Source: JAICJR01 sp036491015 (GTDB taxonomy: Bacteria > Actinomycetota > Thermoleophilia > Solirubrobacterales > Thermoleophilaceae). Taken from it: a stretch of 12,319 bases of DNA. Location of the stretch: positions 1 through 12,319 of the forward strand of contig DASXCV010000202.1 in NCBI GenBank assembly GCA_036491015.1, in the 5' to 3' direction. The notes under the pieces are model-generated. The model did not search any database, was not told the origin of the DNA, and saw only the letters and a list, made by a program, of their open reading frames with translations. This document shows positions 5,677-12,319 of this stretch, piece by piece (within the stretch, counting starts at the first letter, position 1; the number at the start of each line of letters is the position of its first letter). Both the position numbers and the translations under genes were made by a program.

Positions 5677-7202
5677 CCCGTCGCGCCGGACTCGCCGCGG
5701 TGGTGGCCGCCCTCGCCCTTGGCGCCTGCGTGGCCGCGCCGGCCGCGAACGCCGCCGTCGACCCCGGCTACTACGGGATCGGCGCGCAGTACCTGTTCAG
5801 CACGGACCCGAGCACCTGGCCTGCCGAGTTCCAGGCGATGGTGCAGGGCGGCCTCACCACCGTGCGCACGGACGCCCGCTGGTCGACCGCGGAGCCGATC
5901 GCGCCGAGCGGCGGCCAGCACACCTACGACTGGAGCGCGTTCGACACGATCGTCGGCAACCTCGCCAAGTACGGGCTCCGCTGGATGCCGACGCTCGACT
6001 ATCCGCCGCCGTGGGCGCAGGAGGACCCGAGCGACGCCGGCTCCGAGATGAACGAGAGCAACGTGCCCGACTTCGTGGCCTACGCGCAGGCGATGGTCGC
6101 CCGCTACGGGAGCGGCGGCACGTTCTGGAGCGAGCACCCCGAGCTGCCGCCGACGCCGGTGCGCGAGTGGGAGATCTGGAACGAGCCCAACGTGACCTTC
6201 TACTGGAACCCGCAGACCAATGCGCCCGAGCGCTACGCGGACCTCTACCTCGCCACCCGCACGGCGATCAAAGAGCTCAACTCGTCGGCGATCGTGATGG
6301 CGGGCGGGCTGGCGCTCGTGAACCCGCCGATCGCGAGCGACGAGGTGAAGTTCATCAAGCGCATGTTCGCGCACGACCCCCAGGTGAAGGACGACGTGGA
6401 CGTCTGGGGCCTCCACCCCTACCAGGAGACGATCTACTGGACCTTCCGGCGCTTGGCGCGCTGGCGCCAGACGCTCGACCTGCTCGCCGGCAAGCACGAG
6501 CCGATCGCCGTCAACGAGCTGGGCTACACGACCACCAAACTCACGGACGCCAGGCGCGGCCAGGAGCTGACGGCGCTCACGCAGCAGCTGCCTCGCTCGG
6601 ACTGCAACGTCTACGACTTCTTCCCGTATGAGTGGACCTCACGCGAGCAGGACACCACGAACCCGGAGGACTGGTTCGGCATCTGGAACGGGGACGGCAC
6701 GCCGAAGCCCTCAGGGCAGGAGTTCGTGAACGCCGTGCTGCAGATGCGCGGGCTCTCCGCCACGCCGGCGCCGAGCACCGACCTCAACCTGTGCGACTCG
6801 CAGTATCCGGTGCCGGCCGACCCGCAGCCACCGGTGGCGCCCCAGGCGCTCGTGGTCACTCCGCCGCCGGGGCCGCAGGCGTCAACGCCGCCCAAGCTGC
6901 GCGGGCCGGGGCTGCGCGTGAGCGTGCGGCGCAATCGCCGCCACGGCACCTTCGACGTGACCGTCCGCTGCGCCGCCTCGTGCAAGCTGAACGCGTACCT
7001 GATGACGCGCAAGCGCTCCGCCAAGCGCTTCCGCACGCAGTCCACCACGCGCACGCGGAAGTTCAAGACAGGCCGCCAGCTGCTGCACCTCAGGGTGCCC
7101 GCCCACACGGCCTCGCTGCGGCGCTCTGCCGAGGTCGTCGTAGTGGCCACCGACCCCTCCGGGACGAGCTCCCGCGCGACCCATAAAGTCCTGCTCACAT
7201 AA
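5673..7202 (+). CDS. secreted clan GH-A glycosidase, paralog 1 (NEP type)
   Basis: A 509-residue exported protein. Residues 1-28 form a signal peptide: basic start, alanine/leucine core, ANA-A cleavage site. A possible lipobox LGAC (16-19) could instead make it a lipoprotein. A TIM-barrel glycosidase domain follows (about 30-365), with EIWNEPN (168-173, acid/base Glu171) and VNELGY (280-285, nucleophile Glu282), the pair expected of retaining clan GH-A enzymes. GGLAL (211-215), GLHPYQ (246-251) and DWFGIW (333-338) are barrel motifs shared with both downstream paralogs. A proline-rich linker (379-407) leads to a basic module (about 410-509) containing Cys433 and Cys437. The general shape recalls GH39/GH5-like exopolysaccharide hydrolases such as PslG, but the family and substrate are not resolved. 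The GTG start overlaps the mutase stop by four bases, so the two are coupled. Confidence 0.85.
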   Translation: MTRRAGLAAVVAALALGACVAAPAANAAVDPGYYGIGAQYLFSTDPSTWPAEFQAMVQGGLTTVRTDARWSTAEPIAPSGGQHTYDWSAFDTIVGNLAKYGLRWMPTLDYPPPWAQEDPSDAGSEMNESNVPDFVAYAQAMVARYGSGGTFWSEHPELPPTPVREWEIWNEPNVTFYWNPQTNAPERYADLYLATRTAIKELNSSAIVMAGGLALVNPPIASDEVKFIKRMFAHDPQVKDDVDVWGLHPYQETIYWTFRRLARWRQTLDLLAGKHEPIAVNELGYTTTKLTDARRGQELTALTQQLPRSDCNVYDFFPYEWTSREQDTTNPEDWFGIWNGDGTPKPSGQEFVNAVLQMRGLSATPAPSTDLNLCDSQYPVPADPQPPVAPQALVVTPPPGPQASTPPKLRGPGLRVSVRRNRRHGTFDVTVRCAASCKLNAYLMTRKRSAKRFRTQSTTRTRKFKTGRQLLHLRVPAHTASLRRSAEVVVVATDPSGTSSRATHKVLLT

Positions 7203-7308
7203 CCCTTTTGGTGGAGTTCCCTGCCTTGACGATGACGGTTTGAGGTAGATAGCTGCTCATTGACGGTAGGCGGGTTTGAGCTTCGTCTGAGGTGTCAAGA
7301 ATCCAGGC
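7203..7308 (+). promoter_or_regulatory. spacer with two direct repeats, possible promoter/operator for glycosidase 2
   Basis: This 106-base gap is less GC-rich than its surroundings. It contains two similar units 34 bases apart, both opening TTGACG (7226-7231 and 7260-7265) and each ending in a GGTTTGAG-like block. TTGACG is a good -35 match; a -10 partner is poor for both, so promoter assignment is weak. The repeats could be an activator or repressor site or an internal promoter that separates glycosidases 2 and 3 from the upstream operon. Confidence 0.35.
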
Positions 7309-8784
7309 GTGGTTCAGTGGGATGAACCGCGCCACCGCACCCCAATCCTCCCGCGGCGGCTCTCCTATATCGGGGCGTTCGTCGGAGTAGCGGTAGCGAT
7401 CTGTGCGGGAAGCGCAAGAGCGGCAAGCCTGGACGGCTTCTACGGCGTCAACGTCCAGCAGGTCTTCTCGGGTTCTCCCGCCTCCTGGCAGCCGCAGCTC
7501 TCGGCGATGGCGTCCGGCGGCCTGCAGCTCGCGCGCATCGACGCGCGCTGGAGCAACGTCGAGCCGAACCCGCCGAGCGCGTCGGGGCAGCACACCTACA
7601 ACTGGTCGATGTACGACGGCATCGTGCAGGCGCTGGCGCAACGCGGCCTGCGCTGGTACCCGATCGTCGGCTACAACACCGGCTGGTCGGGCCTCGCCCG
7701 CGGCGACAACTCCGAGGTCGCGCCGGCGCACGTCGGCGACTTCGCCAACTACGCCTGGGCGCTCGCGCGCCGCTACGGCCGCGGCGGCTCGTTCTGGTCC
7801 TCGCACCCCTCGCTTCAGCAGCTGCCGGTGACGAGCTACGAGATCTGGAACGAGGAGAACTCGGCCGCCTTCATGCAGCAGCAGGACACCGCGCCGGAGG
7901 CCTACGCCGACCTCTACATGGCCGCGCGCAGCGCGATCCGCTCGGTCGATCCGCAGGCCGACGTGGTGGTGGGCGGGCTGGCACTCGGCGGCCCGGGCGT
8001 GATCGACGAGGTGCAGTTCCTCCAGCGCATGTACGCACACCGGCCCGACCTCAGGGGCAACGTCGACGGGGTCGGCCTGCACCCGTACCAGGCCTCGCTG
8101 GCCGACACCTACACGCGCCTCGCCAAGTTCCGCCAGGCGCTCGACCAGGTGGCCGGGCCGTCGGTGCCGATCGAGATCACCGAGGTGGGCTGGGCGACCA
8201 CGTCGGTGCCGGAGCCGGACCGCGCGCTCGACCTGAGCCTGCTCGCCGAACAGCTCCCCCACTCGGACTGCAACGTGGACCGGCTGATCCCCTACACCTG
8301 GCTCACCCAGGAGAGCAACCCGTCCGATCCCGAGTCGTGGTTCGGCATCTGGAACCACGACGGCTCGGGCAAGCCCTCCGGGATCGCCTACCTGAACGCG
8401 GTCAAGCTGATGCGCGGGCTGACGTCCACCCCGGCGCCGACGAAGCCGCTCCAGATCTGCCACCCCGGGACCTCCGCCGACGCCGCCGGCGCTCGCGGGC
8501 CGAAGCTGCGGATGCGCGTGCTGAGCGTCCGGCGCGGGCACTGGGTGCGCCTGGCCGTGAGCTGCCAGCCCGCCTGCCTGCTCCGTGTTGATCTCTACGG
8601 CCGCTCGCGCAAGGGCGCGCGGCGCCTCTCCACCCGCGCCGCCGACCTGCGCTCCCACCGCAAGGTGCTGAGGCTGAGGATCCGGCGGGCCGGCTCGCTG
8701 AAGCGGCGCGGAGCCGTACATGCCATCGCAGTAGCCCGGACGGGCGGCGTGACACGCCGTGCGCGGAGCGTCCGAATCCGCTGA
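7309..8784 (+). CDS. secreted clan GH-A glycosidase, paralog 2 (NEE type)
   Basis: A 491-residue exported paralog of its neighbours. Residues 1-39 are a signal peptide with a long basic n-region (RHR, PRR), a hydrophobic core at about 20-34 and SARA-A cleavage. The barrel domain (about 42-375) has EIWNEEN (178-184, acid/base Glu182) and EITEVGW (289-295, nucleophile Glu292), so the usual Pro after the acid/base Glu is replaced by Glu. GLHPYQ (256-261) and SWFGIW (343-348) are kept. The C-terminal module (about 398-491) is basic and carries Cys419 and Cys423. It shares exact 42-base blocks with paralog 3 and is clearly closer to it than to paralog 1, indicating a later duplication. The GTG start is chosen because it gives a complete signal peptide; GAGGTG (7289-7294) is rather far upstream for a ribosome binding site. 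Substrate unknown. Confidence 0.85.
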   Translation: MVQWDEPRHRTPILPRRLSYIGAFVGVAVAICAGSARAASLDGFYGVNVQQVFSGSPASWQPQLSAMASGGLQLARIDARWSNVEPNPPSASGQHTYNWSMYDGIVQALAQRGLRWYPIVGYNTGWSGLARGDNSEVAPAHVGDFANYAWALARRYGRGGSFWSSHPSLQQLPVTSYEIWNEENSAAFMQQQDTAPEAYADLYMAARSAIRSVDPQADVVVGGLALGGPGVIDEVQFLQRMYAHRPDLRGNVDGVGLHPYQASLADTYTRLAKFRQALDQVAGPSVPIEITEVGWATTSVPEPDRALDLSLLAEQLPHSDCNVDRLIPYTWLTQESNPSDPESWFGIWNHDGSGKPSGIAYLNAVKLMRGLTSTPAPTKPLQICHPGTSADAAGARGPKLRMRVLSVRRGHWVRLAVSCQPACLLRVDLYGRSRKGARRLSTRAADLRSHRKVLRLRIRRAGSLKRRGAVHAIAVARTGGVTRRARSVRIR

Positions 8785-8896
8785 GGGACTGCAACTTCGG
8801 GCCCATATCCGGGCCTCGACAAATCCGCCATCGAACATTCGTCCAGATCCGCCTGGACAGGGCTGGACACGCGCGCGAGACGCCGATTCGCCTCGT
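8785..8896 (+). promoter_or_regulatory. spacer with inverted repeat before glycosidase 3
   Basis: This 112-base gap has GTCCAG (8841-8846) and CTGGAC (8853-8858) as a perfect six-base inverted repeat, with a second CTGGAC at 8863-8868. Just after the upstream stop lies a weaker GGCCC/GGGCC pair (8800-8804 and 8811-8815). Neither has a T-run. They could be an operator, a processing hairpin or an attenuating structure between paralogs 2 and 3. Confidence 0.3.
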
Positions 8897-10444
8897 GTGT
8901 CAGCACGAGCGGGCAAAAGCCTGGTACGTGTCAGCGCCGGTCCCAGGCTGCTAGGGCTGCTTGGGGTCGCCATAACCCTCTTCGCGGGTGGTGTGGGAGC
9001 CGCTACCGCGCGGGCGAACGCGCCCGCCGGCTTCTACGGCGTGAACGTGCAACAGGTCTTCAACGGTCCCAGCGCAGGCTGGAACACCGACCTGTCGGCG
9101 ATGGCAGGCGGCGGGCTGCAGCTCGCCCGCATCGATGCGCGCTGGCAGAACGTCGAGCCCAACCCGCCGAGCGCTTCGGGCCAGCACACCTACAACTGGT
9201 CGATGTACGACGGCATCGTGCAGGGCCTCGCGCAGCATGGCCTGCGCTGGCTGCCGATCGTGGACTACTCGACCACCTGGGCGGGCGTGACCCAGGGCGA
9301 CACGCTGTCCGCCGTCTCGCCGGCGCACATCCCCGACTTCGCCGCCTTCGCCGCCGCGCTCGCACACCGCTACGGCCCGGGCGGGACGTTCTGGAGCTCG
9401 CACACCTCGGTCCCCGTGGTGCCGGTGACCGAGTACGAGATCTGGAACGAGGAGAACTCGACCGTCTTCTGGCACCAGCAGGGCGGCAACGCCGAGGCGT
9501 ACGCGGACCTGTACATGGCCGCCCGCAACGCGATCAGGGCCGTGAGCCCGAGCTCGCGCGTGATCGTCGGCGGCCTGGCCCTCGACAACCCGCCGTCGGT
9601 GACCGACGAGGTGGACTTCGTCCGCCGCATGTACGCCCACCGTCCCGACCTGGCGGGCAACGTCGACGGCATCGGGCTCCACCCCTACCAGGCGACGGTC
9701 GGCGACACCTACATGCGCATCGCCCGCTTCCGCCAGGGGATCAACGCGATCGCCGGGCCGTCGGTGCCGATCGAGATCACCGAGGTGGGCTGGTCGACCA
9801 CCGCCATCTCGGAGACCGACCGCGCGGCCGACCTCGCCCAGATGGCGCTCGACCTGCCGCGCTCCGACTGCAACATCGACGCCTTCCTGCCCTACACCTG
9901 GCGCACCGAGGAGAGCAGCCCGAGCGACCCCGAGTCGTGGTTCGGCATCTGGAACCGCGACGGCACGCCCAAGCCCTCCGGCCAGGCCTACCTGAACACC
10001 GTCGAGCTGATGCGAGGCATGACCGCGGCCGCGGCCCCCACCACGCCGGTCCCGATCTGCAGCGTGGACTACAGCCCGAAGCCGCCGGCGCCACCCGCCG
10101 TGACACCCACCACGCGGACAACCCACGGCCCGCGCCTGATCCTGCGCGTGCGCCGCCACAAGCACCAGCACACCACGCTGATCGTGGCCGGCCAGTGCCA
10201 CTCCGGTTGCAAGCTCAACGTGTCACTGATGGGCAAGCCGCGCCGCTCCCCCGCCGTGACCTCACGGGTGGCCACCCGGGTGACGGGCTTCACCACGCGC
10301 CGCCAGGTGCTGCGCCTGCGCATCCCGCGCAAGGTGCTCAAGCAGTCGAGTCACGTGCAGGTGCTCGTCGTGGCCGTGGGCCGCAACGGCGCCACCACCA
10401 CGGTGTCGCGGCGCGTGAAGGTGGTCCCCCCGCGCCACCGCTGA
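8897..10444 (+). CDS. secreted clan GH-A glycosidase, paralog 3 (NEE type)
   Basis: A 515-residue exported paralog. I start it at GTG 8897 because that gives a normal signal peptide: basic n-region to about residue 17, hydrophobic core, ARANA cleavage near residue 42. A GTG at 8759 in the same frame would add 46 residues ahead of the signal and overlap the previous gene. No strong ribosome binding site supports either. The barrel has EIWNEEN (acid/base Glu185) and EITEVGW (nucleophile Glu296), plus GLHPYQ and SWFGIW. A proline/threonine linker leads to the basic C-terminal module with a CHSGC pair near residues 435-439 and an Arg-rich end. It ends 10 bases before the convergent sugar transferase stop, leaving no room for separate terminators. 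Near-identity of barrel segments with paralog 2 shows tandem duplication. The substrate is unknown; exopolysaccharide is a guess from context. Confidence 0.85.
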   Translation: MSARAGKSLVRVSAGPRLLGLLGVAITLFAGGVGAATARANAPAGFYGVNVQQVFNGPSAGWNTDLSAMAGGGLQLARIDARWQNVEPNPPSASGQHTYNWSMYDGIVQGLAQHGLRWLPIVDYSTTWAGVTQGDTLSAVSPAHIPDFAAFAAALAHRYGPGGTFWSSHTSVPVVPVTEYEIWNEENSTVFWHQQGGNAEAYADLYMAARNAIRAVSPSSRVIVGGLALDNPPSVTDEVDFVRRMYAHRPDLAGNVDGIGLHPYQATVGDTYMRIARFRQGINAIAGPSVPIEITEVGWSTTAISETDRAADLAQMALDLPRSDCNIDAFLPYTWRTEESSPSDPESWFGIWNRDGTPKPSGQAYLNTVELMRGMTAAAAPTTPVPICSVDYSPKPPAPPAVTPTTRTTHGPRLILRVRRHKHQHTTLIVAGQCHSGCKLNVSLMGKPRRSPAVTSRVATRVTGFTTRRQVLRLRIPRKVLKQSSHVQVLVVAVGRNGATTTVSRRVKVVPPRHR

Positions 10445-10454
10445 GCGGGCGCCG

Positions 10455-12044
10455 CTAGAGGCCCCGCCGCCCGATCACCACGGGCACGGTGCGGGCGAGG
10501 ATCTTCAGGTCCCGCCACACCGACCAGTTGGCGCCGTAGAGGTAGTCGATCTTGACCATCTCGTGCATCGGGATGCGCGAGGCGCCGAAGATCTGCCACA
10601 TGCCGGTCATGCCCGGGCGGAAGCCCGCGCGGCGGCGCTGCCAGCCCTCGATCTTGCGGTCCTCGTCGGGCACGAGCGGCCGCGGGCCTACCAGGCTCAT
10701 GTCGCCCTTGAGCACGTTGAAGAGCTGCGGCAGCTCGTCGACGGACGCCTTGCGCAGCAGGGTGCCCACGCGTGTGATGCGTGGGTCGTCCTCGATCTTG
10801 AAGAGGCCGCCTGCCGCCTCGTTGTGCACGCGCAGCTCCTCCTTCGCGGCCTCGGCATCGGCCACCATCGAGCGGAACTTGAACATGTCGAAGCCCTCGC
10901 TCGAGCGGCCGATGCGGCGTTGGCGGAAGAAGACCGGGCCGTGGCTGTCGACCTTCACGCCGATCGCGATCGCGGCGAACAGCGGCGAGAGGAAGAGCAG
11001 GATCAGCGACGCGCCCACGACGTCGACCGCCCGCTTGAGCATGTCCGAACTTCGGCTCAGCCCGTAGCGGCGGACGCCGAGCAACGGCAGGCCGTCGATG
11101 TCGTCGTAGGTGGCGGCCGAGCCGACCACCTCGAGCAGTCGCGGCAGCACGCTCACCTTCACGCCGAGCGCCTTCACCAGGCGGATCGTGTGCAGCAGAT
11201 CCTCCGAGTCGGGACCCTCGAACGCGATGATCGCGCGCTCGATGTCCTCGCCGCCGAGCACCATGCCGAGCGTGCTCATGTCACCGAGCACCGCCACGGG
11301 CGAGCCGGAGCCGGCATCGAGGTAGTCGGGCTCGAGCGGCACGCGGCCGATGAGCTCGGCCTTCACGCCGTGCACGGTCTCGAGCTTCTCCGCCACGCGC
11401 TCGGCGGCGGAGGCGCTGCCGATCACGATGCAGCGCTCCGGCCGGCTGCGTGCGATTGCGATCACGCGCGCCAGCGTGCGGCCGATCATCAGCGAGACGA
11501 ACGACAGCAGCGCGAGCGCGACCACGGGCCCGCGGCCGAGGTGGCCGTTGACCAGCACCGGGCCGCCGAGCCACACGAGGAACGCGTAGAAGGCGGACAC
11601 GGCAAGCACGCCGGGCGCCTCGTCGAGCGTGGTCTTCCTGAGCAGATTCTCATCGCGGTCATAGAGACCGATCGTCTTCGCAAGGAGGGTGAGGACGGGA
11701 GTGCACGCGAGCGCCGGCAGGAAGCTCAGCGACTCCCCGGCGATCACCACGAGGGCGATCACCAGCGAAAGCCCGGCGCCGAAGAGGTCGACAGCCGCCA
11801 GCACGCGCCGGAAGCGAGTGTCGCGGTCGGTGCCGAACGCGTCGCTCGGCTCCTCGGGGAAGCCCGTGGTCTCCTCGACGGGGCGGGCGCGCCGCAGGAG
11901 CGGGCGGCCTCCAGTGCGCTGCCGCTCCGACCGCCACGGCGTGTGCTCGGGGCGGGGCGGGGCGGCGCTGCCCGCGCGGCGCTCGAAGCGCGGTGCGGTC
12001 ATTTCCTGCGTATCCGTTTCGTGCTCGTGCTCGTTCAGGGTCAT
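10455..12044 (-). CDS. polyprenyl-phosphate hexose-1-phosphate transferase (WbaP/WcaJ-like priming enzyme)
   Basis: These enzymes begin exopolysaccharide or capsule synthesis by moving a sugar-1-phosphate from a nucleotide sugar to undecaprenyl phosphate. The 529-residue protein has an unusual polar N-terminal tail (about 1-78), then four predicted membrane helices (about 81-102, 107-126, 145-166, 172-192). A Rossmann-like domain follows, beginning RCIVIGSAS (204-212). The bacterial sugar-transferase domain starts near residue 335 with a hydrophobic re-entrant helix (340-363). It includes FKFRSM (388-393), the catalytic Asp-Glu pair in SVDELPQL (Asp436, Glu437), KGDMSLVGPRPL (446-457) and RPGMTGMWQ (476-484). 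The start at 12044 has AAGG seven bases upstream. It faces the three glycosidases tail to tail. The sugar transferred cannot be read from sequence; the family assignment is firm. Confidence 0.93.
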   Translation of the reverse strand: MTLNEHEHETDTQEMTAPRFERRAGSAAPPRPEHTPWRSERQRTGGRPLLRRARPVEETTGFPEEPSDAFGTDRDTRFRRVLAAVDLFGAGLSLVIALVVIAGESLSFLPALACTPVLTLLAKTIGLYDRDENLLRKTTLDEAPGVLAVSAFYAFLVWLGGPVLVNGHLGRGPVVALALLSFVSLMIGRTLARVIAIARSRPERCIVIGSASAAERVAEKLETVHGVKAELIGRVPLEPDYLDAGSGSPVAVLGDMSTLGMVLGGEDIERAIIAFEGPDSEDLLHTIRLVKALGVKVSVLPRLLEVVGSAATYDDIDGLPLLGVRRYGLSRSSDMLKRAVDVVGASLILLFLSPLFAAIAIGVKVDSHGPVFFRQRRIGRSSEGFDMFKFRSMVADAEAAKEELRVHNEAAGGLFKIEDDPRITRVGTLLRKASVDELPQLFNVLKGDMSLVGPRPLVPDEDRKIEGWQRRRAGFRPGMTGMWQIFGASRIPMHEMVKIDYLYGANWSVWRDLKILARTVPVVIGRRGL

Positions 12045-12319
12045 CTCGATGCCTTGGTCGGGTCCTTAGCACGCGACAGCGGCCGGGAATCCCGGCCGCA
12101 TCTAGGTCCGTCTACGTGAAATGCGACCCCTGCCCGGGCCGACTAGCACTGCCTTCAGCCTTCCATGGCGCCTCGATTCCCAAACACGCCTTTTAGGTAT
12201 TCGAAGCGGCCTCCCGCAGACGAACTTCTCGAACTCCCCCAGGTGGGGGAGCCGAGGTTAGGGCTCGCAGCAGTCTGGGAAGGCGGACGGAGTGCAGGTA
12301 ACTCCCACACGCGCGCCGG
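12045..12319 (-). promoter_or_regulatory. non-coding leader/promoter region of the sugar transferase with two strong inverted repeats
   Basis: No convincing gene is visible in these 275 bases. Two perfect hairpins stand out. GCGGCCGGG (12079-12087) pairs with CCCGGCCGC (12091-12099) around AAT, nine pairs, 35 bases before the transferase ATG. CTCCCCC (12234-12240) pairs with GGGGGAG (12245-12251) around AGGT. Neither is followed by a T-run on either strand. The first probably lies in the 5' untranslated region and could slow ribosomes or polymerase; the second is in a position suited to an operator. I checked for known riboswitch cores, including cyclic-di-GMP type, and saw none. No clear sigma-70 promoter was found. 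Confidence 0.4.

Noticed and set aside
8759..8896. Upstream GTG at 8759 as the start of glycosidase 3
   Set aside because: It would place 46 extra residues before an otherwise normal signal peptide and overlap the end of glycosidase 2; GTG 8897 is more reasonable.
7195..10201. Long minus-strand frames (592 and 416 codons) opposite glycosidases 2 and 3
   Set aside because: They are shadows of the paralogous genes, resemble each other only because the true genes do, and lack motifs or sensible starts.
10441..10460. Shared bidirectional terminator between glycosidase 3 and the sugar transferase
   Set aside because: Only 10 bases separate the stop codons, and the GC-rich pairing there has no T-run on either strand, so no terminator can be supported.
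10563..12119. Plus-strand frame of 518 codons opposite the sugar transferase
   Set aside because: His/Arg/Ala-rich low-complexity translation with no domain; the opposite strand encodes a complete, motif-rich enzyme.

Overview
The window is a chromosomal stretch from a GC-rich actinobacterium. The base composition, GTG starts, CysO-type sulfur carrier, SAM-I leader and secreted hydrolases with an Arg/Lys-rich, Cys-containing C-terminal module suggest Thermoleophilia (Solirubrobacterales-like). That placement is inference from sequence flavour, not a database match. I see no tRNA, rRNA, CRISPR array, transposase or phage gene.

Left block (1-2624, minus strand): a sulfur or amino-acid cluster. 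Transcription apparently starts near 2640 and runs through a SAM-I (S-box) riboswitch (2503-2624). Its expression platform can form a terminator-like hairpin or hide the ribosome binding site. Next come a zinc-ribbon, PLP-dependent threonine-synthase-like enzyme (1184-2428), an SseB-family protein (289-1029), and a CysO/MoaD/ThiS ubiquitin-like sulfur carrier (251 to beyond base 1). A SAM sensor on a 'threonine synthase' that sits next to a sulfur carrier is the most interesting part of the window. It raises the possibility that the enzyme uses protein thiocarboxylate to make homocysteine or cysteine.

Middle block (2758-5676, plus strand): a divergent CorA-family metal transporter (2783-3781), whose start is overlapped by a 35-codon acidic, proline-rich reading frame that has the only good ribosome binding site. 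It is followed by a HIT-family nucleotide hydrolase/transferase (3815-4303) and a phosphomannomutase/phosphoglucomutase (4300-5676). The HIT, mutase and first glycosidase genes are joined by 4-base start/stop overlaps, which points to one operon.

Right block (5673-12319): three tandem paralogous secreted clan GH-A glycosidases (5673-7202, 7309-8784, 8897-10444) on the plus strand. Convergent to them is a membrane polyprenyl-phosphate sugar-1-phosphate transferase (10455-12044, minus). Together with the hexose-phosphate mutase this looks like the edge of an exopolysaccharide locus: sugar-1-phosphate supply, priming on a lipid carrier, and extracellular trimming or turnover. The last 275 bases are a non-coding leader with two strong inverted repeats.
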